From Billgrantia lactosivorans (GTDB taxonomy: Bacteria; Pseudomonadota; Gammaproteobacteria; Pseudomonadales; Halomonadaceae): 64,000 nucleotides of DNA. Numbering within the stretch: the stretch's first letter is position 1; each line of letters begins with the position of its first letter. The stretch lies in NCBI RefSeq assembly GCF_003254665.1, contig NZ_QHGY01000008.1:62001-126000 (forward strand), in the 5' to 3' direction. The position numbers and the translations under genes were made by a program. This document shows positions 7,512-16,169 of this stretch, in pieces. Below the pieces are notes generated by a model. It had not been told where the DNA came from, did not search any database, and saw only the letters and a list, made by a program, of their open reading frames with translations.

Positions 7512-8563
7512 TTAGCCTTGTCACCGGAGGCCACACCGGCCGAATCGAAGGTGGCCATCTCGCTCAGCATGCGGCAGGCGGCCTCCAATAGCGGAAACGC
7601 CAGAGCGGCCCCGGTCCCCTCGCCCAGTCGCAGTTGCAGGTCGAGCAGCGGCTCGGCGTCGAGCAGTTCCAGCGCCACGTCGTGGCCCGGCTCGCAGGAG
7701 CGATGGCCGAAGATCAGGTAGCCGCGTAGTGCAGGCGCCAGCCGGCAGGCCACCAGCGCGGCCACCGTGGCGATGAAGCCGTCGACCAGGATCGGCATGC
7801 GCCGGGCCGCCGCCCCCAGGTAGGCGCCGGCCATGGCGGCGATCTCCAACCCGCCGAGCTTGGCCAACAGTTCGAGCGGCCGAGAGGGATCCACGCCGCG
7901 GGCCGCCAACGCGCCTTCGATCACCTCGGCCTTGTGGGCCAGCCGCGCAGTCGCGATACCCGTGCCCTGGCCGACCAGGCGACTCGCCGGCCGGCCGCTC
8001 AGCGCCGCCAGCAAGGCGCTGCTGGCGGTGGTGTTGGCAATGCCCATCTCGCCCACGATCAGGCAGCGACAGCCGGCGGCGATGCTGCGCCCGGCGGCGC
8101 GGATTCCCACCTCGATGGCGCGCTCGGCCTCGGTAAGACTCATGGCGTCCTCTCGGGCGAAGTTGGCGGTACCCGGGCGCACCTTGTCGATGATCACACC
8201 GTCGCCCTCGACCGCCCCCTTCACGCCCACGTCGACGACCTCGAGCCGAGCCGCGACCTGCCGGGCAAAGACGTTGATGGCAGCACCGCCAGCGGCGAAA
8301 TTGGCCACCATCTGTGCGGTGACCTCCTGGGGAAAGGCCGACACACCCTCCTCGGCCACGCCATGGTCGGCGGCGAAGACGATCACCCCGGGCGGGCTCA
8401 CCTCAGGCGCAGCGCTGCCGCTCAGGCAGGCAAGCTGGAGGACCAGCGATTCGAGACGACCCAGGCTGCCGGGCGGCTTGGTGAGGTTGTCGAGGCGTGT
8501 CTGCACGGCGGGGGCGAGAGCGTCATCGACCGGGACGATGGCGACCAGGGTTTCGGCAAGCAT
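7508..8563 (-). CDS. cobT: Nicotinate-nucleotide:dimethylbenzimidazole phosphoribosyltransferase
   Basis: This 351-residue protein matches CobT in length and motifs. These are 'LDNLTKPPGSLGRLE' near residue 25, 'VIVFAADHGVAEEGVSAFP' near 60-78, 'GEMGIANTTASSAL' near 170, and 'RLGEGTGAALAFPLLEAA' near the C-terminus, which carries the catalytic glutamate. It makes alpha-ribazole-5'-phosphate, the lower-ligand nucleotide used by CobS. AGGACC lies upstream of the start. It is the first gene of the cob operon; 54 bases separate it from the end of the P-type ATPase gene on the same strand. Confidence 0.94.
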   Translation of the reverse strand: MLAETLVAIVPVDDALAPAVQTRLDNLTKPPGSLGRLESLVLQLACLSGSAAPEVSPPGVIVFAADHGVAEEGVSAFPQEVTAQMVANFAAGGAAINVFARQVAARLEVVDVGVKGAVEGDGVIIDKVRPGTANFAREDAMSLTEAERAIEVGIRAAGRSIAAGCRCLIVGEMGIANTTASSALLAALSGRPASRLVGQGTGIATARLAHKAEVIEGALAARGVDPSRPLELLAKLGGLEIAAMAGAYLGAAARRMPILVDGFIATVAALVACRLAPALRGYLIFGHRSCEPGHDVALELLDAEPLLDLQLRLGEGTGAALAFPLLEAACRMLSEMATFDSAGVASGDKAK

Positions 8564-8617
8564 GAGCGGGTCCTGATGGGGTTGGCAGCCGCCATCTTAG
8601 CAGCCTGGTCCAGCCTG

Positions 8618-10894
8618 TCACGGCGCCGCTGCGAACCTCTCCGTCAGTTGGCCATCCTCTTGCGCCCCACGCGTCTCGTCCCCGACCCACGCCAGGCGCG
8701 CCGAATTCGCCACCACGCTGAGCGAGCTGGCCACCATGGCCAGCACCGCCACCAGGGGCGGTATCGGCATGGAGGCAGCCAGCCCCAGGGCCAACAGGTT
8801 GTAGATACCCGAGAGCACCAGATTCTGGCGCATCACCCGGCGGGTGCGGCGCGCCAGGCGCCAGGCCACCTCGACACCGCCGACGCCGGGCTTCAGCAGC
8901 GCCACGCTGGCTCCCTCCTGCACCGTGCTGTTGGCACCCAGCGGCGCCACGCCGACGCTGGCGGTGGCCAGCCCCACCACGTCGTTGAGCCCATCGCCGA
9001 CATAGAGCGACGGCTGCGGCATGGCCGCCAGCAGCTTGGCCTTGGCCTCTGGGCTGCGCCCGGCATAGCACTCCTCCGCTTTCATGCCCACGGCATCCGC
9101 CAGCCGCCTCACCGCCGTCGCCCGGTCGCCGCTGATCAGCGCCAGGGCAAGGCCGTGACGGCGCAACTCGGCCAGCGTCTCGGCGGTACCAGGCAGGGCC
9201 GTCTCGCCCAGGGTGAAGCGAGCCGACAGGGCACCGTCGCAGGCCAGCAGCACTTCGCTCTCTCCCGAGTCGGCGGCCTGCTCGGTGGCAACGCCCTGCT
9301 CGGCGAGCCAGGCACGGCTGCCCAGCAGCAGCTTTCGCCCGTCGCCAAGTGAGACCCGGCGCCCCCGTCCGCCGACCTCCTCGGCCTGCACGACCTCGAG
9401 TTCCCCGCCCGCCCCGGCATCCCGGGCCCCTCGGGCATCTTGAATATCTTGCACATCTAGAACATAGCGACGCACGGCGCGCGCCAACGGGTGCTCGCTG
9501 CCGCGTGCGGCTACCGAAGCCAGCGCCACCAGCTCCGCGTCAGGCAGGCCGGCCACCGTGTGCATGGCCTGCACCTGCGGCTCACCGGCGGTGAGGGTGC
9601 CGGTCTTGTCGAAGGCGGCGCTGCGGATTCGCGCCAGCGTCTCGAAGGCCCCCGGGTCGCGCATCACCACGCCGCGCTCCAACGCCTGGCCGCTACCCGC
9701 CAGGCCGGCCAGGGGAATCGCCAGCCCCACGGCACAGGGGCAGGCCACCACCAGCACCGAGAGCGCCCTCACCCAGGCCTCCTCGACGGGCACGCCGGCC
9801 AGCCAGGCCACGGCGAGCGTCAACAGCGCCAGCACCACGGCCAGGGGGCTGAGCCAGCCGGCGAAACGGTCGGCCAGGCGCTGCAGCTCGCCCTTGCGGG
9901 CCTGCTGCCACCACATCTGTTCGCGCAGCCGGTCCAGACGACACTCGCCGGCGGGCGCAGTAACCTCGAATGCCAGCGCCGCGCCGAGGTTGCGGCAGCC
10001 GGCCGCCACGGCATCGCCCGGCAGGCAGCGGCGCGGCGCGCTCTCGCCGGTCAGCGGCGCCAGGTCGAGCAGGGCCTCGTCGTCTTGCAGGATGCCGTCC
10101 AGGGGCAGCGTCTCGCCGCGTTCGATACGCAGCCGCTCCCCCGGCACCACCGCTTTCAATGGGCAAGGCTGCCAGCCATTGCGCTCCCAGCGCTGCACTT
10201 CGGCGGGAGGTTGATGCAGCGCCTGCAAGGCACGCAACCCGCGGTGGCGACATAGCGTTTCCACCAGCCGCCCGACCAGCAGCAGGGTGACCAGCATCAC
10301 CGCGGTATCGAAGTAGACCTCCGCCGAGCCGCGCGACAGCAGCCACAGCGAGACGCCGACCGCCGTCAGCGCGCCCAGCGACACCAGTGCATCCATGCCG
10401 GGGCGCCGTGCGCGGGCCGTGCGCCAGCCGGCGCGGTAGAACGGAAAGGCCACGTAGCTGACCACCGGCAACGCAAAGGCGCCGGACACCCAGGCCATGA
10501 CCAGTTCCAGTCGCGGGCTGGGCATGGCGCCGACATAGATCAACAGCGAAGCGAGCATGCTCCACATGCCGAAGGCCACGGCCATCAGCAGCCGCAGGGT
10601 GAGATAGCGACTCTCGGCGTCGAGTCGGGCTTCGGCATCGGCTACCGCCTCGGGCGGACCGAGGCGGTAGCCGAGACGGCGCACCGCAGCCGCCAGCCGT
10701 GGCTCGTCGAGGGCCTCCGGCTCACCTTCCACCAGCAGGGTGGCGCTGGGGTAATGGACGCTGGCGGCGGTGATGCCGGGCAGTCTCAACAGCCGTGCCT
10801 CGACGGCCAGTGCGCAGCTGGTACACCAGAGGCCCTGCACCGAATGCAGCGATTCGGCACGCGTGGGGGAAGGGGTATCGCAAGATGGCGTCAT
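8618..10894 (-). CDS. CPx-type heavy-metal translocating P-type ATPase, CcoI/CtpA-like
   Basis: This 758-residue P1B ATPase has one N-terminal heavy-metal-binding domain with WCTSC (Cys24, Cys27). It also has a transmembrane CPC motif in 'VVACPCAVGLAIPL', the actuator 'LTGES', the phosphorylation site DKTGTLT, 'SEHPLARAV' and the hinge GDGLND. CPC predicts transport of Cu(+) or a related soft metal out of the cytoplasm. The single HMA domain and moderate length resemble CcoI/FixI-type pumps that load copper into cbb3 oxidase, but no ccoN/G/S genes are in view, so the assignment is open. The start at 10894 was preferred to an in-frame ATG at 10978, which would lie inside the SOS box. The nucleotide-binding domain holds a local AT-richer stretch (about 9435-9470) coding 'YVLDVQDIQDARGARDAG', possibly a repeat expansion. 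Confidence 0.88.
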   Translation of the reverse strand: MTPSCDTPSPTRAESLHSVQGLWCTSCALAVEARLLRLPGITAASVHYPSATLLVEGEPEALDEPRLAAAVRRLGYRLGPPEAVADAEARLDAESRYLTLRLLMAVAFGMWSMLASLLIYVGAMPSPRLELVMAWVSGAFALPVVSYVAFPFYRAGWRTARARRPGMDALVSLGALTAVGVSLWLLSRGSAEVYFDTAVMLVTLLLVGRLVETLCRHRGLRALQALHQPPAEVQRWERNGWQPCPLKAVVPGERLRIERGETLPLDGILQDDEALLDLAPLTGESAPRRCLPGDAVAAGCRNLGAALAFEVTAPAGECRLDRLREQMWWQQARKGELQRLADRFAGWLSPLAVVLALLTLAVAWLAGVPVEEAWVRALSVLVVACPCAVGLAIPLAGLAGSGQALERGVVMRDPGAFETLARIRSAAFDKTGTLTAGEPQVQAMHTVAGLPDAELVALASVAARGSEHPLARAVRRYVLDVQDIQDARGARDAGAGGELEVVQAEEVGGRGRRVSLGDGRKLLLGSRAWLAEQGVATEQAADSGESEVLLACDGALSARFTLGETALPGTAETLAELRRHGLALALISGDRATAVRRLADAVGMKAEECYAGRSPEAKAKLLAAMPQPSLYVGDGLNDVVGLATASVGVAPLGANSTVQEGASVALLKPGVGGVEVAWRLARRTRRVMRQNLVLSGIYNLLALGLAASMPIPPLVAVLAMVASSLSVVANSARLAWVGDETRGAQEDGQLTERFAAAP

Positions 10895-10932
10895 GCTCAC
10901 CAGCGTAACGGTCCGCGACCATTTATCCAGCA

Positions 10933-10977
10933 TTGGCGCGTGATGAAGGAGGCGATATACTGTATATAAATACAGCA
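10933..10977 (+). promoter_or_regulatory. LexA (SOS) box overlapping the promoter of the radical SAM gene
   Basis: The 16-bp core CTGTATATAAATACAG at 10960-10975 fits the gammaproteobacterial LexA consensus CTGT-N8-ACAG with a nearly ideal AT core. The wider 20-mer is TACTGTATATAAATACAGCA. A promoter TTGGCG (10933-10938), 17-base spacer, TATACT (10956-10961) points to the plus-strand gene, so LexA would cover the -10. The box also lies 66 bases upstream of the divergent P-type ATPase start. Confidence 0.8.
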
Positions 10978-10994
10978 TAACAGGGAGTCGCCTC

Positions 10995-12077
10995 GTGCCG
11001 CCGTTCGATCAGCAACAGCCGCGCAAGGGTCGCGGCGCCACCTACAACCCCGACAACCGCTTCGCACCCACGCACAGTGAAACGGAAGACGACGGCTGGT
11101 GGCAGGAGGCGACGCCGACGCGCCTGGCCACGGTCGTCAATGGCGAGCGGGCGCGCAGTGCCCTAGCCTGGAACAACTCGCCGGATCTCGGCTTCGACCG
11201 TTCGCTCAATCCCTACCGCGGCTGCGAGCACGGCTGCATCTACTGCTACGCGCGGCCGAGCCACGCCTACTGGGATCTCTCCCCCGGGATCGATTTCGAG
11301 ACCCGCCTGATCGCCCGCGTCGGCTTGGTCGAACGGCTGAAGGAGGAGGTGTCCAAGCGCAGCTACGTGTGCCGACCCATCGCCCTGTCCGGCAATACCG
11401 ACTGCTACCAGCCGCTGGAAGCGGAGCGTGGCTCCACCCGCGAGATACTGGCCTTCCTGCTCGAATGCCGCCATCCGGTCTCGATCATCACCAAGAGCGC
11501 CCTGATCCTGCGCGATCTGGATTTACTGGCCGAGCTGGCGCGGCTGCACCTGGTCAGGGTGGCGATCAGCCTCACCAGCCTGGATACCGAGCTCAAGCGC
11601 AGCCTGGAGCCGCGCACCGCCTCTCCCGCTGCCCGTCTACGGACGATCGGGCGCTTGAAGGATGCCGGCATCCCGGTAGGTGTCATGGTCGCGCCGATCA
11701 TTCCGGGCTTGACCGACCACGAGCTGGAGCGCCTGCTCGAGGCGGCGCGCGATGCCGGAGCGGAAACGGCCGGCTGGACGCTGCTGCGCCTGCCGCGAGA
11801 GGTGGCCCCGCTGTTCGATGAGTGGTTGCAGGCGCATTATCCGCAGCGCGCCGGCAAGGTGATGAGCCTGATGCGCCAGTGCCGGGGCGGCGCCGATTAC
11901 GACAGTCGCTTCGGCAAGCGCATGCGCGGCGAGGGGATCTTCGCCCAGCTCATCGCCCAGCGCTTCGACAAGGCGTGTCGACGCCTGGGGCTCAACGACC
12001 CCGGGATGCGGGACGCACGCCTACTCGATACCACAGCCTTCCGGCCGCCCCGCGCCCAGGGCGACCTGTTCGAATGA
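10995..12077 (+). CDS. PA0069-family radical SAM protein, spore-photoproduct-lyase-like
   Basis: This 360-residue radical SAM protein has the [4Fe-4S] motif CEHGCIYC (Cys77, Cys81, Cys84). Upstream is 'NPYRG' and downstream is 'HAYWDLSPGIDFETRL', as in the PA0069/SplB-like family. The start is GTG at 10995 with CAGGGAG seven bases upstream. A near-consensus LexA box overlaps its promoter, so SOS induction is predicted. The reaction is not established to my knowledge; relation to spore photoproduct lyase and SOS control suggest DNA damage processing, which is inference. I recall PA0069 being listed in the Pseudomonas aeruginosa LexA regulon, which would agree. Confidence 0.87.
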   Translation: MPPFDQQQPRKGRGATYNPDNRFAPTHSETEDDGWWQEATPTRLATVVNGERARSALAWNNSPDLGFDRSLNPYRGCEHGCIYCYARPSHAYWDLSPGIDFETRLIARVGLVERLKEEVSKRSYVCRPIALSGNTDCYQPLEAERGSTREILAFLLECRHPVSIITKSALILRDLDLLAELARLHLVRVAISLTSLDTELKRSLEPRTASPAARLRTIGRLKDAGIPVGVMVAPIIPGLTDHELERLLEAARDAGAETAGWTLLRLPREVAPLFDEWLQAHYPQRAGKVMSLMRQCRGGADYDSRFGKRMRGEGIFAQLIAQRFDKACRRLGLNDPGMRDARLLDTTAFRPPRAQGDLFE

Positions 12078-12114
12078 GCCGAGCAACGCGGGGGGAAACG
12101 GGCCAGGCGGAGGC

Positions 12115-12798
12115 TCAGCCAGGCCGACGATCCTCGATGATGGCGCCGTGCTGCTGGACTTCGGCTTCGTGCGCCGCCTCTCGCCACGGCTCGGCCAGCG
12201 CCTCCTCGTACCATTGCTGCATGGCGGGCAGCGACAGCAGCCGGGCGACGTAATCCATCGAAGGCTCACCGAGCGTGAGCCCGAAACTCTGCACGCGGAA
12301 GGCCACCGGGGCGAAGAAGGCATCCACCGCGGTGAAGGCCTCACCTGCCAGGAAAGGCCCTCCGAAACGGGTGAGCCCCTGCTGCCAGAGCTCATCGAGG
12401 CGGGCCAGGTTGCGTGCCAAGGCATCCGGCATATGGTGCAGCTTCACCCTGACGCCGCAATTCATCGGACACAGGCTGCGCAGTGGGGAAAAGCCGGCGT
12501 GCATCTCGCTGCTGGCACAGCGCGCCCAGGTGCGCGCCTCCTCGTCGGCGGGCCATACGCCGACGTGGCGCTCGGCCAGGTATTCGACGATCGCCAGTGA
12601 CTCCCAGACGGTGCGTTCGCCATCCTCCAGACAGGGCACCAGCCCGGAGGGCGAGAAGGCACGAAAGGTGCTCCAGTTCGAGTCGGCTTCGAAGGGAGTG
12701 AGTACCTCTTCGAAGCGAATCTCCTTCTGATGCATCAGCACCCAGGGGCGCAGCGACCAGGAAGAGTAGTTCTTGTTGGCAATATGCAGACGATACAT
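12115..12798 (-). CDS. Glutathione S-transferase family protein
   Basis: This 227-residue cytosolic GST-fold protein has an N-terminal thioredoxin-like domain, 'HIANKNYSSWSLRPW', with the usual candidate catalytic Ser/Tyr. 'SGLVPCLEDGERTVWESLAI' carries the cis-proline and the glutathione-binding E-S pair. An alpha-helical C-terminal domain includes 'FGGPFLAGEAFTAVDAFFAP'. The likely role is glutathione conjugation or reduction of an unknown electrophile. The start at 12798 (MYRLHI) was chosen by family convention; an in-frame ATG four codons upstream (12810) is possible. It converges on the radical SAM gene with 37 bases between the stops. Confidence 0.85.
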   Translation of the reverse strand: MYRLHIANKNYSSWSLRPWVLMHQKEIRFEEVLTPFEADSNWSTFRAFSPSGLVPCLEDGERTVWESLAIVEYLAERHVGVWPADEEARTWARCASSEMHAGFSPLRSLCPMNCGVRVKLHHMPDALARNLARLDELWQQGLTRFGGPFLAGEAFTAVDAFFAPVAFRVQSFGLTLGEPSMDYVARLLSLPAMQQWYEEALAEPWREAAHEAEVQQHGAIIEDRRPG

Positions 12799-12904
12799 GG
12801 CGATACTCATCGCAGCGGGTCAAAACGGGAGCATAGCCGGCCACGGCCCGCTCCTGCCACAGGAATCCCCCCACAACGCGCCCCCTCGCCGCCGTGAGGC
12901 AACG

Positions 12905-13900
12905 TCAGGGAATCACCACCGCCGCCCCGGTCAGCCTGCCCTCGCGCAGGTCGGCCAGCGCCTGGTTGGCCTGCTCCAGGGGGTAGGCGCGGGTCTCGGT
13001 GCGTATCGGCACGGTAGGGGCCAGGGCGAGAAACTCCTCACCGTCCTGGCGGGTGAGGTTGGCCACCGACCGGACGCTGCGCTCCTGCCACAGCAGGCGG
13101 TAGGGAAAGGCGGGGATATCGGTCATGTGGATGCCACCGGAAACGACCGCCCCGCCCGGGCGCACCTGAGCCAGGGCCAGCGGTACCAGTTCGCCCACCG
13201 GCGCGAACAGCAGCGCGGCATCGAGCGGCTCGGGCGGCGCCTGGTCGGCGTCACCGGCCCACACCGCGCCGAGCCGCAGGGCGAAGGCCTGGGCCGCGTC
13301 GTCGCCCGGCCGGGTAAAGGCGTAGACCCGCTGGCCCCGTGCCACGGCGAGCTGCACGAGGATATGCGCCGCGGCGCCGAAGCCGTAGATTCCCAGGCGT
13401 CGATTCTGCTCGCCCCCGGCCAGCCGCCAGGTGCGATAACCGATCAGCCCCGCGCAGAGCAGCGGTGCCGCGGCCTGGGCGTCCTCGGCGACCAGGGGGA
13501 AACAGTAGCGGGCATCGGCCACGCCGTACTCGGCGTAGCCGCCATCGAGGGTATAGCCGGTGAATCGCGCTTGCGTGCAGAGATTCTCGCGACCGGCCAC
13601 ACAGGCCTCGCATTCACCACAGGTCCAGCCCAGCCAGGGCACGCCGATACGCATGCCGGGCGACAGGTGCCCGACGCCCTCTCCCACCGCCGTGATCTCG
13701 CCGACGATCTCGTGCCCTGGCACCAGCGGCAGACGCGGCGAAGGGAGCTCACCATCCACGACATGCAGGTCGGTGCGACATACGCCACAGGCCAGCACGC
13801 GATACTGCACCTGGTCTTCCCCGGGCAGCGGCCTGGGAACGCGCTCCAGCTGCAGCGGCTGGCCGGGGGCATGCAGGCGCATGGCACGCATCTGGCTCAT
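12905..13900 (-). CDS. Zinc-dependent alcohol dehydrogenase (medium-chain)
   Basis: This 331-residue MDR enzyme has the catalytic zinc site 'CGVCRTDLHVVDGEL' near residue 40 and 'PLVPGHEIVGEITAVGEG' near 60. The structural zinc lobe is 'CGECEACVAGRENLC'. The nucleotide-binding segment 'LGIYGFGAAAHILVQLAVAR' keeps the glycine-rich turn in the variant form GFGAAA. It should oxidise an alcohol or reduce an aldehyde with NAD(P). CAGGAG lies upstream of ATG 13900, which is why this start was preferred to the in-frame ATG at 13921. Substrate unknown. Confidence 0.85.
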   Translation of the reverse strand: MSQMRAMRLHAPGQPLQLERVPRPLPGEDQVQYRVLACGVCRTDLHVVDGELPSPRLPLVPGHEIVGEITAVGEGVGHLSPGMRIGVPWLGWTCGECEACVAGRENLCTQARFTGYTLDGGYAEYGVADARYCFPLVAEDAQAAAPLLCAGLIGYRTWRLAGGEQNRRLGIYGFGAAAHILVQLAVARGQRVYAFTRPGDDAAQAFALRLGAVWAGDADQAPPEPLDAALLFAPVGELVPLALAQVRPGGAVVSGGIHMTDIPAFPYRLLWQERSVRSVANLTRQDGEEFLALAPTVPIRTETRAYPLEQANQALADLREGRLTGAAVVIP

Positions 13901-13956
13901 GTCAGGCTCCTGTGCTGCCATGATTCTTCATCGGCAGCATAGCGCAGCTGCGCGGC

Positions 13957-14811
13957 TCAGCTCACCCTCACCTCGTAGCCGGTGAACTTGCGCAGGTTGA
14001 TCACGCCCGTATCGAGGATCAGGTACTGCCCCTTGAGGCCCAGCAGCGTACCGGCCACCTCGGGCTGCTTGTCGAAGTTGTGCGACACGATCTTGCGCGG
14101 GAACTCCAGCACCGGGTAGTCGAAGCTGACCAGCACCTCGTCGAGCATGCGCAGGGTATCGGCGCCGAAGCGCTGGCGCAGCTGGCCGAGCCCACCCTCG
14201 AGACGTGACAGCAGCCGGTCGCGCTCGGCCAGGAGATCGAGCGGCTCGATCTCGCCCTTGAGCATGGCGCGCCAGTTGGTGCGGTCCGCCACCTGCTCCT
14301 TGAACAGCATCTCGACCAGGCCGGACTGCTGGCGGGTCTCCACCCGCAGGATGGGCAGGGCCTGGATCGCGCCCTGGTCGAGCCAGCGAGTCGGCACCTG
14401 GGTGCCTCGCGTGATCCCCACCTTCAGCCCCGAGGAGTTGGCCAGGTAGACCACATGGGGCTGGAAGCAGTGCCTTTCGGCCCACTCCGGCTCGCGGCAG
14501 GTGCCGGCATCGAAGTGGCAGGTCTCGGGCTTGACGATGCAGGTGTCGCACTGGGCCAGGGTCTTGAAACAGGGGTAGCAGTAGCCCTGGGCGAAGCTCT
14601 TCCTCGTCGCCCGGCCGCAGTGGGTGCAGGCGATAGCGCCGGTCCAGCGCAGGCGCAGCGGCTTGCCGAGGCGCGCATTCAGGTCGAGCCGATGCTCGCC
14701 GGCACGCAGCGTGTAGCGGACCGGTCCTCCCGCATCGCCGGGGGCGATGGCCATCTTGCTCAGGCAGCCCTGCTGGCTCGGCGCGACGTCGATCAGCCCG
14801 CCGTCAATCAT
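13957..14811 (-). CDS. DUF2797 family protein with cysteine-rich region
   Basis: This 284-residue protein has several zinc-ligand-like motifs in its first half: 'CTHCGRATRKSFAQGYCYPC', 'CDTC' and 'CHFDAGTCREPEW'. These are followed by 'VVYLANSSGLKVGITRGTQ', which resembles a GIY-YIG-like strand pattern (K-V-G-I-T). I recognise it as DUF2797, whose function is not known. The start at 14811 overlaps the end of the YeaC-like gene by 8 bases, so the two are probably coupled. A longer in-frame start at 14871 falls inside the neighbour. Confidence 0.78.
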   Translation of the reverse strand: MIDGGLIDVAPSQQGCLSKMAIAPGDAGGPVRYTLRAGEHRLDLNARLGKPLRLRWTGAIACTHCGRATRKSFAQGYCYPCFKTLAQCDTCIVKPETCHFDAGTCREPEWAERHCFQPHVVYLANSSGLKVGITRGTQVPTRWLDQGAIQALPILRVETRQQSGLVEMLFKEQVADRTNWRAMLKGEIEPLDLLAERDRLLSRLEGGLGQLRQRFGADTLRMLDEVLVSFDYPVLEFPRKIVSHNFDKQPEVAGTLLGLKGQYLILDTGVINLRKFTGYEVRVS

Positions 14812-15088
14812 GCGAGGCGTCCCGGGCCAGCCCCGCCAGCTCGGGCGGCACGTCGGCGCCGCTGCTGGCACTGCCGCAGGTACGCTGCTCGAGGTAGCCG
14901 ACGCGCTGCCCCTCGGGCACGTGGTTCTCGTGCTCGTAGCGAATCACCGCCTCGAGGCAGAGCTCGGTCTGCTCCGCGGTCAGCCTGCGCCCATCGGGCC
15001 ACTTGCGCAGGGCCACCGCCTGCTTGAGGCTCTCGTAGATGGCCGGCGTCATCTGCCGGATCATCCGTTCGAAGGTCATATCACTCAT
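14804..15088 (-). CDS. YeaC family protein (DUF1315)
   Basis: This 94-residue protein begins 'MSDMTFERMIRQMTPAIYE' and has 'LKQAVALRKWPDGRRLTAEQ', the recognisable YeaC/DUF1315 pattern of gammaproteobacteria. Function unknown; no membrane segment or signal peptide. The C-terminus is extended beyond the E. coli family core by a short Ser/Gly/Asp-rich tail. It lies between the rhomboid gene (23-base gap) and DUF2797 (8-base overlap) in one minus-strand cluster. A longer frame upstream is the rhomboid gene read out of phase. Confidence 0.8.
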   Translation of the reverse strand: MSDMTFERMIRQMTPAIYESLKQAVALRKWPDGRRLTAEQTELCLEAVIRYEHENHVPEGQRVGYLEQRTCGSASSGADVPPELAGLARDASHD

Positions 15089-15111
15089 GGGAAGTCTCTC
15101 GAAGTGACGGC

Positions 15112-15960
15112 TCAGTGAAGACGCCTGGCTCGGCCCGAATAATACCACCCCAGCAGAAGCCCCACGACCAGCCCGCCCAGGTGAGCCTCGTTGGCCACGT
15201 TGCCGAAGCCCACCACCGCGGCCATGTCGGTCATGGTGAAGACCATCCAGCCGAGCATGAACACCACCAGCATCTGCGGCACGAAGAAGCCGCTGCCCGG
15301 GGCACGCCGGGACATCAGCCAGACGTAGCCGAGCAGGGCGAAATCGACGCCGGACATGCCGCCGAACAGTACGGTACCGGTGGCGTACTGCGCCAGGTTG
15401 GCGCCGACGCCGGCCAGCAGCAGAATCGTCAGCATGCGCCCACTGCCCTGCAGCGCCTCGACCTGGCGCCCGAAGTACCATAGCCACATCATGTTGAAGA
15501 TGAGGTGCATCCAGCCGAAGTGAATGAAGGCCGGCGACAGCAGCCGCCACACCTGCCCCGAGGCCAGCGCCTCGGGCAGGCTGCCGAAGGCCAGCCCGCC
15601 GCCGACGACGGCGACCGGCACGATGGTCAGCATGGCCACCACGATATCGCCGAGCACGGCCATCAGCGCAAACACCGCCAGCGAAATCCCCAGGGCCGTG
15701 GCCGTGACCGGCGCCTGGCGCAGGGTGAGGGCCAGGGAGGCGCCGCCCGTCGAGCGCTGGCGACGCTCCGGCATGATCCGTTCGCCGCGCTGCCAGCGCC
15801 TCAGCAGCCGTACCAGCGCATCATGCTGAGCGGGATCGGCGAGCCACAGCACCTGCCCTTCCGCCTCCTCGGTGAAGCGGTGTCCGATCCGGTGCGCCCA
15901 CAGCGCTCGGCGCAGTTCGCTGGTGTCCGTTTCGTGGGGAAACAGCATGATGCGGTACAT
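15112..15960 (-). CDS. Rhomboid-family intramembrane serine protease
   Basis: This 282-residue protein is GlpG-like. A short N-terminal cytosolic domain (residues 1-65) precedes about six membrane helices. Motifs include 'FIHFGWMHLIFNMMWLWYFG' (residues 145-164), the catalytic serine in GMSGVDFALLGY (S203), and the catalytic histidine in 'ANEAHLGG' (H260). It should cleave membrane-protein substrates within the inner membrane. The start at 15960 has AGGAAGAG. A longer in-frame start would run through the terminator at 16039-16068, which argues against it. Confidence 0.9.
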   Translation of the reverse strand: MYRIMLFPHETDTSELRRALWAHRIGHRFTEEAEGQVLWLADPAQHDALVRLLRRWQRGERIMPERRQRSTGGASLALTLRQAPVTATALGISLAVFALMAVLGDIVVAMLTIVPVAVVGGGLAFGSLPEALASGQVWRLLSPAFIHFGWMHLIFNMMWLWYFGRQVEALQGSGRMLTILLLAGVGANLAQYATGTVLFGGMSGVDFALLGYVWLMSRRAPGSGFFVPQMLVVFMLGWMVFTMTDMAAVVGFGNVANEAHLGGLVVGLLLGWYYSGRARRLH

Positions 15961-16038
15961 GAACTCTTCCTGAACCAACGTGTTATGAGCATCTTGCGCT
16001 GCGGCGGGGCTTTTCTCAAATCCACCAGAAGGGCACAG

Positions 16039-16068
16039 AAAAAATCCGGCGGAAGGGGGGCCGCCGGA
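16039..16068 (-). terminator. Rho-independent terminator after the nadK-phosphatase unit
   Basis: On the minus strand there is a perfect 8-bp stem, TCCGGCGG/CCGCCGGA (16045-16052 with 16061-16068), with an 8-base loop, followed by six T. It lies about 100 bases after the metallophosphatase stop and before the rhomboid start, so it separates the two transcription units. Confidence 0.85.
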
Positions 16069-16169
16069 CAAGAGCAAGGGATCATTCAAGGGAACACCTA
16101 CTCAGACGGGCGAGCCGAAAGGAAGTTCAGGCTGGCGACAAAAAAAGTTGTAAAACTTTGTATCCCCTT

